Positions 53,104 to 61,284 of a DNA stretch of 64,000 bases are shown here, in pieces. Where the stretch lies: positions 1,765,501 through 1,829,500 of the forward strand of contig NZ_CP114200.1 in NCBI RefSeq assembly GCF_029392895.1. Reading direction: 5' to 3'. Position 1 is the stretch's first letter. The number at the start of each line of letters is the position of its first letter. The translations under genes and the position numbers were made by a program. A model generated the notes under the pieces. It had not been told where the DNA came from and ran no database searches. It saw nothing but the letters and a program-made list of their open reading frames with translations. This DNA is from Streptomyces sp. 71268 (GTDB taxonomy: Bacteria; Actinomycetota; Actinomycetes; Streptomycetales; Streptomycetaceae).

Positions 53104-53452
53104 CGCGGCCCACCACCCGACAGGCAGGGACCCGCGAGGGCGGGCGCGGCACGCGACCGGGGTCGGGGGCACGGGCGGCGTACGGGCGAGTGACACGGAG
53201 AGGACAACACGGGCGCCGAGTACCGCGACCGGGCCCCGGCCAAACACCCGGCCGGGCCCGCCACCCGACCTTCCCCCGGCCGGGTGCCCGCCGCGCGTCG
53301 TACGCCGCGCCGCAGGCCGCCCACCGACAGGCTGGGGCGAGTGGGACGGGTGGGACACAGCGGCCGAAGAGGACATGTCGACGTGGGTAAACCAGTCCTA
53401 TCGGGTGCTAAATGGGCGTGACCTTGCCGTGCCGTCGACCGTTGGTCCGGAC
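53104..53452. other. Gene-free stretch upstream of a small gene
   Basis: No gene is supportable in these 349 bases. ACCCGGCCGGG-like sequence is repeated near 53245-53285. The lower-GC part after 53370 (around TGCTAAAT at 53406) may hold the promoter of the small gene at 53453, but I see no clear -35/-10 pair. Confidence 0.35.
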
Positions 53453-53665
53453 ATGAAGATGCTCGATCTGTTCACCGTGGCATCTGTGGTCGCGGGTGCG
53501 GCCACGGCTGTGGGCGCTCCGTTGGTCCACAGCGATCTGCCAGGCATCGATTGGGGCAAGGCGCTGAGCCAGTCCGAGGCACTCGGCGATCTCAGCGACC
53601 GCACCACCGAGGGCTCCTCCCCCAGCGAGTCCTACTCCTCGTCCACCGCCTCGCGCCACGCCTGA
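53453..53665 (+). CDS. Possible small protein, 70 residues, unknown
   Basis: Short frame starting MKMLDLFTVASVVAGAATAV, with a mildly hydrophobic N-terminus, then GAPLVHSDLPGIDWGKALSQ and a Ser/Thr-rich tail (SSPSESYSSSTASRHA). It has no Cys. Third positions are about 84% G or C, coding-like though slightly below neighbours. A strong hairpin follows 26 bases after the stop, which supports a real transcript. There is no good ribosome site before the ATG. It could be a small secreted or precursor peptide; I do not recognise it. Confidence 0.4.
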   Translation: MKMLDLFTVASVVAGAATAVGAPLVHSDLPGIDWGKALSQSEALGDLSDRTTEGSSPSESYSSSTASRHA

Positions 53666-53690
53666 AAAGCGCGCAGGGCCCAATCCCCCC

Positions 53691-53729
53691 GCCGGGGCAC
53701 GCGACCGCACACGCGGTCCGTGCCCCGGC
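53691..53729 (+). terminator. Hairpin terminator after the small gene
   Basis: GCCGGGGCACG (53691-53701) pairs with 53719-53729, and an inner stem ACCGC/GCGGT extends it. It is followed by TTTCGTCGTC. It sits 26 bases after the stop at 53665. Confidence 0.75.
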
Positions 53730-53777
53730 TTTCGTCGTCCACCGGCTTTCGTCGCGCCCTGGCTTCCGTCGTCCACC
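53726..53777. repeat. Three imperfect 20-24 bp direct repeats
   Basis: CGGCTTTCGTCG-like units occur three times in a row (third copy CTGGCTTCCGTCG), directly after the terminator stem. Non-coding; function unknown. Confidence 0.6.
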
Positions 53778-54028
53778 TGTCGGGGCGGGCCCGCGTGGCG
53801 GTGGCAGCGCGCGTCGCCGAGCAGGCCGTGGTCCGCGCACAGTGCGATGGGGGTTCGAGCTCGGCCGCCGCGGGTCGCGTCACGGCGGCCGACGGGATGT
53901 ATAGGCATTCCTGATGGCGACATGGGATTACCCCGCGCGGCCCCCGGTCGCGCACAGTGGCTGACCGGCCCCACGTCGGCCACGGGCCGGGGCCTGGCAG
54001 ACGGGCCGCGGTCGCACGGGAGGTTCGC

Positions 54029-54988
54029 GTGGAACTGGAAGTCCGGCACTTGCGCGTCATCGCCGCCATCAGCGACACCGGCAGCCTCACCCTGGCCGCG
54101 CGTCAGCTCGGCATGTCCCAACCGGCGCTGTCCAAGCTGCTCCAGCGGATCGAGCGGTGCGTGGGCGACACGCTGTTCGTACGGAGCAAGCACGGGTCGG
54201 TGCCCACCCCGTTCGGCGCGGACGTGCTCGCCGAGGCGCACAGCGTGCTGCGGGGCATGAGCGGCATCCGCGAGCGGGCCCAGGCGTGGGGCGCGCGGCG
54301 CGGGGCGCGGGAACCGCTCACCATCGGCGGCCACTGCGGCTACCCCCACGTCGCGCTCGCTCGCCGGCTGCGCGGCCTGCCGTGGTGCCCCGAGGTCCAA
54401 CTCCGCGAGGACCTCAACGCCCAGACCGCCGTGGACGGGCTGGCGGTCGGGGCGTGCGACCTGGCCCTGGTCTACGTACCGCCGACCGGACAACTCACCG
54501 TGCCCGAGCCCGTGGCCGGTGTGACGGTGCACGCCAGCGAGCCCGTCTTCATCGCCCTCGCCCACGACCACCCGCTCGCCGAAGGCGACGGGCCGGTGCC
54601 GCTGGAGCGGCTCGCCGGCCACCCCTGGGTCGACGAGCCGCCCGGCCACACCATGTGGACCAGCTACCTGCGGCGGGTGTGCCACGAGGCGGCCGTCTCG
54701 CTCGACCAACGGCACAGCACGGTCAGCCTGTTCACCGTCCTGGAGCTGATCACCGACCAGGGGGCCGTCGCGCCGGCGTTCAGCACCAGCACCGACCACC
54801 CCGGCACCATCGCCATCCGCGCGCTCGCCGGCGACCCGCTCCGCCTGGAGCTGCGCCTGCTCTACCGGCGGCACAGCATCGCCCACCAGCACCTCGACGA
54901 GATCCTGCACCACCTCACCGCCGCCTACGACGACCGGCTCGGGTGCAGCCGGGCCTACGACGCGTGGTGGCTGGCGCAACGGGCTTAG
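54029..54988 (+). CDS. LysR-family transcriptional regulator
   Basis: LysR regulator of 319 residues. The winged helix-turn-helix is in LRVIAAISDTGSLTLAARQL and MSQPALSKLLQRIE, residues 6-45. The effector domain follows with PLTIGGHCGYPHVAL and a late CRAYDAWWLA end. The GTG at 54029 has GGGAGG seven bases upstream and gives VELEVRHLRVIAA, the normal start. It faces the F420 oxidoreductase (convergent, 49 bases). Its target may be the small gene upstream or the oxidoreductase, but no site can be assigned. Confidence 0.87.
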   Translation: MELEVRHLRVIAAISDTGSLTLAARQLGMSQPALSKLLQRIERCVGDTLFVRSKHGSVPTPFGADVLAEAHSVLRGMSGIRERAQAWGARRGAREPLTIGGHCGYPHVALARRLRGLPWCPEVQLREDLNAQTAVDGLAVGACDLALVYVPPTGQLTVPEPVAGVTVHASEPVFIALAHDHPLAEGDGPVPLERLAGHPWVDEPPGHTMWTSYLRRVCHEAAVSLDQRHSTVSLFTVLELITDQGAVAPAFSTSTDHPGTIAIRALAGDPLRLELRLLYRRHSIAHQHLDEILHHLTAAYDDRLGCSRAYDAWWLAQRA

Positions 54989-55037
54989 GCGGGCGCGGTA
55001 ACCCGGCGAAGCAGACGAAACAGCCGTACGGGGACCG

Positions 55038-55961
55038 TCAGCCCGCGAGTTCCCCGAGCACCGCCCAGGTGCGGCGGCGGCTGGCCGGGCCCGCGAGTTC
55101 CGTACCGGAGAACACCACCTCCGTCGCGCCCGCGTCCCGGTAGCGGCGCACCTCGGCGGCGAGCGCCGACTCGTCGCCGATCACCGACACGTCCACGGCG
55201 CGCCGCGCGCCGGACAGTTCGATCACCCGCGCGTAGGACGGGATCTGCTCGTAGAAGGCGAGTTGCTCGGCGACCGTCTCACGCACGCCGTCGACGTCGT
55301 CGGTGACCACGCCGTGCGCGATCGCCACGATCCGTGGCGCCGGGCGGCCGGCCGCCTCCGCCGCCCTGGTCACGGCCGGAACGATGTGCTCGGCCAGCGC
55401 GCGCGGGCCGGCCAGGAACGGCAGGATGCCGTCCGCCAGTTCGCCGCTGACCCGCAGCGCCTGCGGGCCCATGGCCGCGACCAGCAGCGGCACGCCGTTC
55501 TCGGCGCCCGCGACCCGCGACGGGATCGGGCTGCTGACCGAGAGCAACTCGCCGCGGAACTCCGCGCTACCGGTCTCCAACAGGGGGCGGATGGCAGTCA
55601 GGAACTCCCGCAGCCGGGCCACCGGCCGCTCGAAGGGGATGCCGAAACCGCCCTCGGCCAACAGCTTGGTGCCGAGCGCGAGCCCGAGGTGGTAGCGGCC
55701 GTGGGTGGCGGCCTGGGCCGTGAGGGCCTGGCTCGCGACCGGCAGCGGGTGTCGCCCGAAGACGGGGATCGCCGAGGTGCCGACCTGCAACTCCGGCACC
55801 TCGCGCCCGACGATGGCGGCCAGTTGGGGTGAGTCGGCGCCGAAGGTCTGGCCGAACCAGGCCGACCGCAGCCCCGCGGCGGCGGCCTCCCTGGCGAGTT
55901 CCACGGTGGCGTCGATCTGGTTGGCGGCGTCCGCCGCGTTGAGTGCGAGTCCCACAGTCAT
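55038..55961 (-). CDS. LLM-class F420-dependent oxidoreductase
   Basis: Luciferase-like F420-dependent oxidoreductase, 307 residues. Start MTVGLALNAADAANQIDATV, then SAWFGQTFGADSPQLAAIVG, TSAIPVFGRHPLPVASQALT and YHLGLALGTK, the segments that shape the F420 pocket, and later VPLLVAAMGPQALRVSGELADG. It is of the subgroup annotated as TIGR03564-type. The ATG at 55961 was chosen because GGGG lies seven bases upstream and the protein begins at strand 1 of the barrel. Substrate unknown. Confidence 0.88.
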   Translation of the reverse strand: MTVGLALNAADAANQIDATVELAREAAAAGLRSAWFGQTFGADSPQLAAIVGREVPELQVGTSAIPVFGRHPLPVASQALTAQAATHGRYHLGLALGTKLLAEGGFGIPFERPVARLREFLTAIRPLLETGSAEFRGELLSVSSPIPSRVAGAENGVPLLVAAMGPQALRVSGELADGILPFLAGPRALAEHIVPAVTRAAEAAGRPAPRIVAIAHGVVTDDVDGVRETVAEQLAFYEQIPSYARVIELSGARRAVDVSVIGDESALAAEVRRYRDAGATEVVFSGTELAGPASRRRTWAVLGELAG

Positions 55962-56397
55962 GTCAGCCCCAACCCACAACGGCGGATCGCGCATTCCGCC
56001 CGCCGATCAGCAGATGACGCTTGACCACGCAAAGTGTGAGTGGTTTATTACTCTCATAATCTCGACCGGCCCGTCACGCACTCTTCGTGACGGACGGCCG
56101 AGCCGACGGAGGTCGACAACCGCCGCACCTCCCTCACCTACGCAAGACGGCACGCCACCAGAAGCACACCCGGCGGACGAACTCAACACCGCAGTTTCGC
56201 AGGCGATTTAGCCACACTTCGCCACAGCCAACACCCGCGAGCAGAGCCGACCGCCCGACTCGTAGCACGGCGAACGACCACCCCCGCACCACACGGATCC
56301 GGTGAGCACTTAACGCCGCCTCACGCCACTGCCAGCACTCAACCACACCTCCATCAGTGACTTATCAATCACACACTCACAGCGAAGGGGAACCGTC
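55962..56397. promoter_or_regulatory. Lower-GC divergent promoter region
   Basis: 436 bases between divergent F420 enzyme and carotenoid oxygenase genes, notably lower in GC than its surroundings. It contains the inverted repeat at 56071-56093 and AT-rich patches (near 56041-56061 and 56355-56385) that suit promoters. AAGGGGAA before 56398 is the ribosome site of the oxygenase. No gene is supportable. Confidence 0.45.
56071..56093. promoter_or_regulatory. Perfect inverted repeat
   Basis: CCGTCACG (56071-56078) and CGTGACGG (56086-56093) pair perfectly around 7 bases. It may be a regulator site for the divergent pair or a short attenuator hairpin. Confidence 0.5.
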
Positions 56398-57783
56398 ATG
56401 TTCACCCCAGCCACCCCCACACCACCCAGGCCGTACGTCAGCGGGCACTACACGCCGTTGGTCGACGAGGTCACCGCGCACGGCCTCACCGTGCACGGCA
56501 CCCTGCCGCCCGAGCTGAACGGCCGGTACTTCCGCAACGGTCACAACCCCAAGCCCGGCCACACGCCCACACACTGGTTCCGGGGCAGTGGCATGCTCCA
56601 CGGGCTGCGGCTGCGCGACGGGCGCGCGGAGTGGTACCGCAACCGCTGGGTGCGCACCCCCGCCCTCGAAGGCGCCCCCGAGAAGGGCCCGGACGGCGTC
56701 CCCGACCCCCGGGTCAGCAGCGCCGCCACGCACGTGGTCGAGCACGCCGGCCGCATCCTCGCCCTCCAGGAGGCGAACCTCCCTTACGAGGTCACGCCCC
56801 AGCTCGACACGGTCGGGGCCTTCGACTTCGGTGGCGCGCTGACCACGGCCATGACCGCGCACCCCAAGACCGACCCGGCCACCGGCGAACTGCACTTCTT
56901 CGGCTACGGCCCGGTGCCGCCGTACCTCGTCTACCACGTCGCCGACGCGCAGGGGCGGATCGTGCGCAGCGAGGTCGTCCCCGGCGCCGGTCCGACCCTG
57001 ATGCACGACTTCGGGCTCACCGCGCGACACGTCGTCTGGCTCGACCTCCCCGTGGTCTTCGACCCCGCCGAGCCGTCGGGCATCCCGTACCGCTGGAGCG
57101 ACGACCACCCGCCGCGCATCGGCGTGATGCCCCGCTCAGGACCGGCGGTGGTGCGGTGGTACGAGGTGGCGCCCGGGGCGTTGCTGCACGTGGCCAACGC
57201 GTACGAGGACGAGCGGGGGCGCGTCGTCCTGACGGGGCCGCGCTACGACCGCGCCGGGTGGGAGCAGTCCTGGAAGTGGTGGACCGGGGCGCCCGGCCAC
57301 GCGCCCGATCCGGTCGTCGGCGCCACCGCCCACCGCTGGGTCCTCGATCCGGCCACCGGGCGCGCCACGGAACAGCCGCTGGACGGGTTGGTCAGCGAGT
57401 TCCCGACGATCAACGAGGAGTTCGCCGGGAGCGCGAACCGGTTCACGTACGGGGTCGCGTTCCCCGGGCCGGAGCTGACCGGGTACGCCGTCGTCAAGTA
57501 CGACCACGCCGCTGGCGCCCGGGAGTTGGCGCGCCTGGGGCCGGGGCAGATGCCGGGCGAGGCGGTGTTCGTACCGGCCGACGGGAGCACCGGTGAGGAC
57601 GACGGCTATCTGCTGACCCTCGTCAGCGACCTCGCCGACGACACCTCGCGCCTCCTGGTCCTCGACGCCGCCGACCTGGGGGCGCGCCCGCTGGCGACCG
57701 TCGAGCTCCCGCACCGCGTTCCGGGCGGCATCCACGGCTCGTGGATCGACGACAGCGACCTGCCCGGCCAGGGTGCGGCCTGA
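56398..57783 (+). CDS. Carotenoid oxygenase family protein
   Basis: Non-haem iron dioxygenase of the carotenoid/stilbene cleavage family, 461 residues. The start of the propeller is LPPELNGRYFRNGHNPKPG. The four iron-binding His are visible in TAHPKTDP, LMHDFGLT, LHVANAYED and GGIHGSW, in the expected order and spacing. It splits a conjugated double bond to two aldehydes; apocarotenoids or lignostilbenes are possible substrates. AAGGGGAA lies seven bases before the ATG. No carotenoid biosynthesis gene is nearby. Confidence 0.92.
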   Translation: MFTPATPTPPRPYVSGHYTPLVDEVTAHGLTVHGTLPPELNGRYFRNGHNPKPGHTPTHWFRGSGMLHGLRLRDGRAEWYRNRWVRTPALEGAPEKGPDGVPDPRVSSAATHVVEHAGRILALQEANLPYEVTPQLDTVGAFDFGGALTTAMTAHPKTDPATGELHFFGYGPVPPYLVYHVADAQGRIVRSEVVPGAGPTLMHDFGLTARHVVWLDLPVVFDPAEPSGIPYRWSDDHPPRIGVMPRSGPAVVRWYEVAPGALLHVANAYEDERGRVVLTGPRYDRAGWEQSWKWWTGAPGHAPDPVVGATAHRWVLDPATGRATEQPLDGLVSEFPTINEEFAGSANRFTYGVAFPGPELTGYAVVKYDHAAGARELARLGPGQMPGEAVFVPADGSTGEDDGYLLTLVSDLADDTSRLLVLDAADLGARPLATVELPHRVPGGIHGSWIDDSDLPGQGAA

Positions 57784-57840
57784 GTGACGGGCCGGCCGGG
57801 CGGTGCGCGCGGACGCGCGGCGTGAGGCGTGGGGCGGAGG

Positions 57841-58353
57841 TCAGGGACGCGGCGCTGAGGCGTCCCGAGGCGCGGGGTGCCCGTCCGGCGTCGGGTCGGC
57901 CGGGCCGGTCGGGCCACCGGGCCCGTCCGGTGTCGCGAGCAGGGCCAGGCCGTCGCGCGCGGCCGGGGACAGGGTCGCGGGGGCGAGGCCGGAACGTGGC
58001 AGCCAGCGCACCGCGCCGGTCGCCCCGTCCCGCTCCGTGACGCGCAACGGGCCCGGTGCCAGGGTGACGACGTAGAAGAGGCCCACCAGGTGCCAGCGCA
58101 CGCCGAGTCGGTCGGCCGCGTAGCTCCGGGCGCCCACCAGGTGTGCGTCCAGCAGTTCCAGGCCGGTCTCCTCGTACACCTCCCGCGCCAGTGCCTGCTG
58201 TGGCTGCTCGCCCGGGTCGATGCCGCCGCCCGGCAGGTGCCACAGCCCGGGGGCGAAGACGGGCGAGACGTCGGAGAGGCGCGTCAACAGCAGTTGGTCG
58301 GCCGTGGTGGCGATGGCGTAGGCCGACACGCGCGTGCGGGTGGACGTTTCCAT
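57841..58353 (-). CDS. Nudix hydrolase
   Basis: Nudix-fold hydrolase of 170 residues. The Nudix box is complete: GGGIDPGEQPQQALAREVYE followed by ETGLEL, residues about 43-68 (pattern G-x5-E-x7-REVxEE-x-G). Upstream, FAPGLWHLPGGG and a late FYVVTLAPGPLRV are typical of the mutT-like group. The tail of 25 residues is Pro/Asp/Gly-rich. The ATG at 58353 begins METSTRTRVSAYAI. It converges with the carotenoid oxygenase. Substrate unknown. Confidence 0.9.
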   Translation of the reverse strand: METSTRTRVSAYAIATTADQLLLTRLSDVSPVFAPGLWHLPGGGIDPGEQPQQALAREVYEETGLELLDAHLVGARSYAADRLGVRWHLVGLFYVVTLAPGPLRVTERDGATGAVRWLPRSGLAPATLSPAARDGLALLATPDGPGGPTGPADPTPDGHPAPRDASAPRP

Positions 58354-58910
58354 GGGTGGGCCTCCGAAGGGCGAGGGGTGGCGGGGCGGTCGCGGGGCAA
58401 CCGGTTCCGCGCAACTATCGATCATGGACGGCGCGGCGCCAAGGGGGTGACGCCAGGCGGCGCGGGCGGCCCGCCCGCGAGGTCGGCGCCGGCTCCCGCG
58501 AGAGCGAAGCCGCCACGGGATCGAGGGCACCGCGAGCGCGAGGGCCGTCCGGCGAGTGCCCGCACGGGCACAGCGGCCGCTTCCTTTCGGTCACGGCTCA
58601 ATCGACCCGCTTGACCCGCAGGGCCCGAGCGCCCCAGGGTGCCCACGGGCCCGGCGCGATACCGCAGTTGGCGGGCGCCTGCGAGGCCGTGCGCCGCGCG
58701 CCAGGAGGCACGTCCCGCCCCCGGCGCGTACGGCCAACGTCCCGTACGCGCCCGGGCGGACGCGGCTGACCGGCCACGACGCGGTCGCCGATGACCAGGG
58801 CACCGACGGGCCAACCCCCTCGCGTACCTCGCACACCACTCGCCTCACATCACCCAGCCGCATCAGGACAAGGCTGGAACACACCCTGTCGCAAGTGGCG
58901 CGAGCGCCCC
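58354..58910. other. Gene-free stretch upstream of the riboswitch promoter
   Basis: No gene is supportable in these 557 bases between the Nudix start and the cobalamin-riboswitch promoter. Open frames have no coding character on either strand. Confidence 0.5.
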
Positions 58911-58916
58911 TACGCT
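58911..58916 (+). promoter_or_regulatory. -10 element before the cobalamin riboswitch
   Basis: TACGCT fits the Streptomyces HrdB -10 pattern TAnnnT and would start transcription at about 58922, exactly at the first base of the riboswitch P1 stem. The -35 is weak (CTGTCG at 58886-58891). Confidence 0.55.
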
Positions 58917-58921
58917 GATAC

Positions 58922-59118
58922 GCGCAGTCGGTTCGCGCCACGTCCAGTGGCGTGGCGCAAGAGGGAACCCGGTGTGAGTCCGGGACTGTCCCGCAACGGT
59001 GAGTGTGAGCGAACGCCGTCGGCGCGCCCGGCCCCAGGGTCTCGGTGCGCGGCGGTCAGTAGGTGCCCGTCGGAAGTCCGGCAGGTGTTCCACGAGTCCG
59101 AAGACCTGCCAACTGCGC
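58922..59118 (+). promoter_or_regulatory. Cobalamin (B12) riboswitch
   Basis: Adenosylcobalamin-class riboswitch of about 197 bases. The P1 stem is perfect over seven pairs (GCGCAGT 58922-58928 with ACTGCGC 59112-59118). The conserved core is complete: AGAGGGAACCCGGTG (58960-58974), GAGTCCGGGACTGTCCCGCA (58976-58995), an ACGGTGAG turn, and the 3' B12 box GTCCGAAGACCTGCC (59096-59110). It leads directly into the GHMP kinase operon, 142 bases upstream of the GTG. Cobalamin binding normally switches the downstream genes off, so these genes should be expressed when B12 is scarce. Confidence 0.95.
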
Positions 59119-59176
59119 ACGCGCTCTTGTCGCGCGTGCTGTGCACGGTGACCTCGAGGACTGGGTCGGCGGTACA

Positions 59177-59211
59177 GGCGGTTGACCGGGCGTCGCGCCC
59201 GCCGAACCGCC
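59177..59211 (+). promoter_or_regulatory. Hairpin between riboswitch and kinase gene, candidate expression platform
   Basis: Outer arms GGCGGT (59177-59182) and ACCGCC (59206-59211) enclose inner arms GGGCG and CGCCC. A short pyrimidine run (CCCCTCCCTT) follows. It may act as a terminator; it does not cover the ribosome site GGGAGG at 59251-59256. Confidence 0.4.
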
Positions 59212-59260
59212 CCCTCCCTTCCGGTCGGCGCTCGGGGCGCGGGACGACGAGGGAGGACGC

Positions 59261-60265
59261 GTGCATGGTCACGGAAGTCCGCGCCCGGGCCAGCCACCGG
59301 CCGAGCCACACCCGGCCGCGCCCAGACCCGCGCCGTCGGCGCCCCCCGCCACCCTGGGCGGCCCGTCGGCCGCCGGCACTGTCCCCGGCCCCGGCGCCGT
59401 TCCCGGCCCCCGCACCGCCGCCGGCGTCTGTCACGGCACGCTGGGCGAGTTGTACCAGGGGCCGCTGCGCGCCGGCGGCGCCCCGGACATCGCCCTCGTC
59501 TCGTTCCCCGTGGACCGGCACTCCTGGGCGTACTTCACGCCGGGCGCCGGTCGCCCGGGGGCGCTGCCGCCGGGCGAGAAAGCGGCGCGCGCGGTCCGTC
59601 TCTTCCTGGACCACTTCGGCCTGCGCCTGCCGCCCGGCCACTGGCGCACCCACTCCGAACTGCGCGTCGGCGTGGGGATGGCCAGCTCCACCGCCGACAT
59701 CGTGGCGACGCTGCGCTGCCTGTTCCGCCTCTTCGGCCTGCCCTACGACCAAGGCGTGGTGACCGGCGTGCTGGCGGCGATCGAGCGGGCCGACAGCGTC
59801 TTCCTCGACGAGTTCGCGCTCCACCTCAGCGCCCGCCACCAGGTGGTGCGCACGCTGGGCACCGACATCGGCTTCCACACCGCGTTCGTCACCGAGCCCG
59901 GCACCGTGGACACCAGCGCCGTCACCGCGCCGCTGCTGCGGCACTACGCGCGGCGGGCGAGCGAGTACGAGCGGTGCCTGGCCGACCTGCTCAAGGGATT
60001 CGAGTCCGCCGACCCGGCCGCCGTCGCCCGGGCGGCGACCACCAGCGCCACGCTCTCCCAACAGGTCCTGCCCAAGCGGACGTTCGAGCGCGTGCTGGCC
60101 CACCGTGAGCGCTTCGGGGCCGACGGGGTCTTCGTCGCCCACACCGGCTCCCTGATCGGTTACCTCTTCGCCCACCGTCCCCACGCCGAAGCGAAGTCCG
60201 AACTGTCCGCCTTCTTCCACTCGCTCGGCCACCAGTGCTCATTCGCCCAAGGAGGCTACGGGTGA
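59261..60265 (+). CDS. GHMP kinase, PduX-like L-threonine/serine kinase
   Basis: GHMP-superfamily kinase of 334 residues. The ATP-binding loop GVGMASSTADIVAT (about residues 137-150) and the early GVCHGTLGELYQGPL and ALVSFPVDRHSW are close to PduX, the L-threonine kinase that feeds the aminopropanol arm of cobalamin. An extra Pro/Gly/Ala-rich stretch of about 50 residues precedes the domain. The GTG at 59261 has GGGAGG four bases upstream. It is the first gene after the B12 riboswitch, and its stop overlaps the next start (GTGA). Inferred product is O-phospho-L-threonine or O-phospho-L-serine, substrate for the PLP enzyme that follows. Its exact amino acid is not determined. Confidence 0.85.
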   Translation: MHGHGSPRPGQPPAEPHPAAPRPAPSAPPATLGGPSAAGTVPGPGAVPGPRTAAGVCHGTLGELYQGPLRAGGAPDIALVSFPVDRHSWAYFTPGAGRPGALPPGEKAARAVRLFLDHFGLRLPPGHWRTHSELRVGVGMASSTADIVATLRCLFRLFGLPYDQGVVTGVLAAIERADSVFLDEFALHLSARHQVVRTLGTDIGFHTAFVTEPGTVDTSAVTAPLLRHYARRASEYERCLADLLKGFESADPAAVARAATTSATLSQQVLPKRTFERVLAHRERFGADGVFVAHTGSLIGYLFAHRPHAEAKSELSAFFHSLGHQCSFAQGGYG

Positions 60266-61284
60266 TCCACCCCCACATCGCCGACGCCCTGAAGGTCCCC
60301 GACCTCGTCCGACTCACCGATGACACGGTCCTCATCCGCTTCGAGTCGATGAAGATCTACTCGGCCCTCGCGGCCGTCCGCCACCTCCTGGACCAGGGCA
60401 CGGTGCGCCCGGGACAGACGCTCATCGACAGCTCAAGCGGCATCTACGCGTACGCCCTCGCGCTGGCCTGCCACCGCTACCACCTGCGCTGCCACATCGT
60501 GGCCTCCACCACCGTGGACGCCACCACCCGCGCCCAACTGGAAATACTGGGCGCCACCGTGGAACAGGTGCGGCCCTCGGCCGACCTCAAGCTCGACCAG
60601 GAACTGCGGGTGCGGCGGGTGCGCGAGATCATCGCCGAGCGCCCCGACGTGCACTGGATGCGCCAGTACCACGACGCCATCCACTACCTCGGCTACCGCG
60701 AGGTCGCCGACACCCTCGCGGCGGCCTTCCCCGACCAGCCGCTGACCGTGGTCGGCGGCGTCGGCTCGGGTGCCTCGACCGGCGGCCTCGTGGCGCACCT
60801 GCGGCGCACGGACCCGTCGGTGCGCCTGGTGGGGGTGCAGCCGTTCGGCAGCGTCACCTTCGGCAGCCAGGACCACCACGACCCGGAGGCCATCATCGCG
60901 GGCATCGGCTCCTCGATCGTCTTCGACAACGTCCGGCACGACCTGTACGACGCCATCCACTGGATGGACTTCCGACACGCCCTGTCCGGCGCCGTCGCCC
61001 TGCTGCGCGAACACGCCGTCTTCGCCGGCCTGTCCACCGGCGCCGCCTACCTGGCCGCCACGGACGACGCCCGCCGCCACCCGGACCGGCTGCACCTGAT
61101 CATCGCCGCCGACACCGGACACCGCTACGTCGAGCGCGTCTTCGCCCGGCACGCCGAGGCCCTCGACGTCGCCTCGCTGGGACCCGTGGAGATCGCCGAC
61201 CCCGCGCAGATGTCCATGCCCTGGTCCGCGATGGCCTGGAACCGTGGCGCGTGCCCGGCCCACTGGAAGGAGCGGGCGGCATGA
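60262..61284 (+). CDS. Fold-type II PLP enzyme, divergent cysteine-synthase/SbnA-like
   Basis: PLP-dependent enzyme of 340 residues with the cysteine synthase fold. The Schiff-base lysine is K31 in FESMKIYSALA. The phosphate-binding loop is VGGVGSGASTGGLV near residues 163-176. The usual SGN segment, whose Asn touches the PLP ring hydroxyl, is replaced by S57-S58-S59-G60-I61-Y62. Members such as SbnA replace the phosphate of O-phosphoserine with another amine or thiol. GTG 60262 (AAGGAGG six bases upstream) overlaps the kinase stop by four bases. Inference: beta-replacement or elimination on the phospho-amino acid made by the kinase. Alternatives are a threonine-synthase-like or dehydratase activity. 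Confidence 0.82.
   Translation: MIHPHIADALKVPDLVRLTDDTVLIRFESMKIYSALAAVRHLLDQGTVRPGQTLIDSSSGIYAYALALACHRYHLRCHIVASTTVDATTRAQLEILGATVEQVRPSADLKLDQELRVRRVREIIAERPDVHWMRQYHDAIHYLGYREVADTLAAAFPDQPLTVVGGVGSGASTGGLVAHLRRTDPSVRLVGVQPFGSVTFGSQDHHDPEAIIAGIGSSIVFDNVRHDLYDAIHWMDFRHALSGAVALLREHAVFAGLSTGAAYLAATDDARRHPDRLHLIIAADTGHRYVERVFARHAEALDVASLGPVEIADPAQMSMPWSAMAWNRGACPAHWKERAA

Larger units (their letters stand above)
53666..54028. other. Intergenic region upstream of LysR
   Basis: The 363 bases contain the terminator at 53691-53729 and the repeats at 53726-53777. The remainder, up to GGGAGG just before the LysR start, should hold the LysR promoter; no confident hexamers are seen. Confidence 0.45.

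Noticed and set aside
59261..61284. Ordinary cobalamin biosynthesis (threonine kinase plus CobD)
   Set aside because: The second enzyme is of the cysteine-synthase fold, not the aminotransferase-fold CobD, and is followed by ATP-grasp and export genes.
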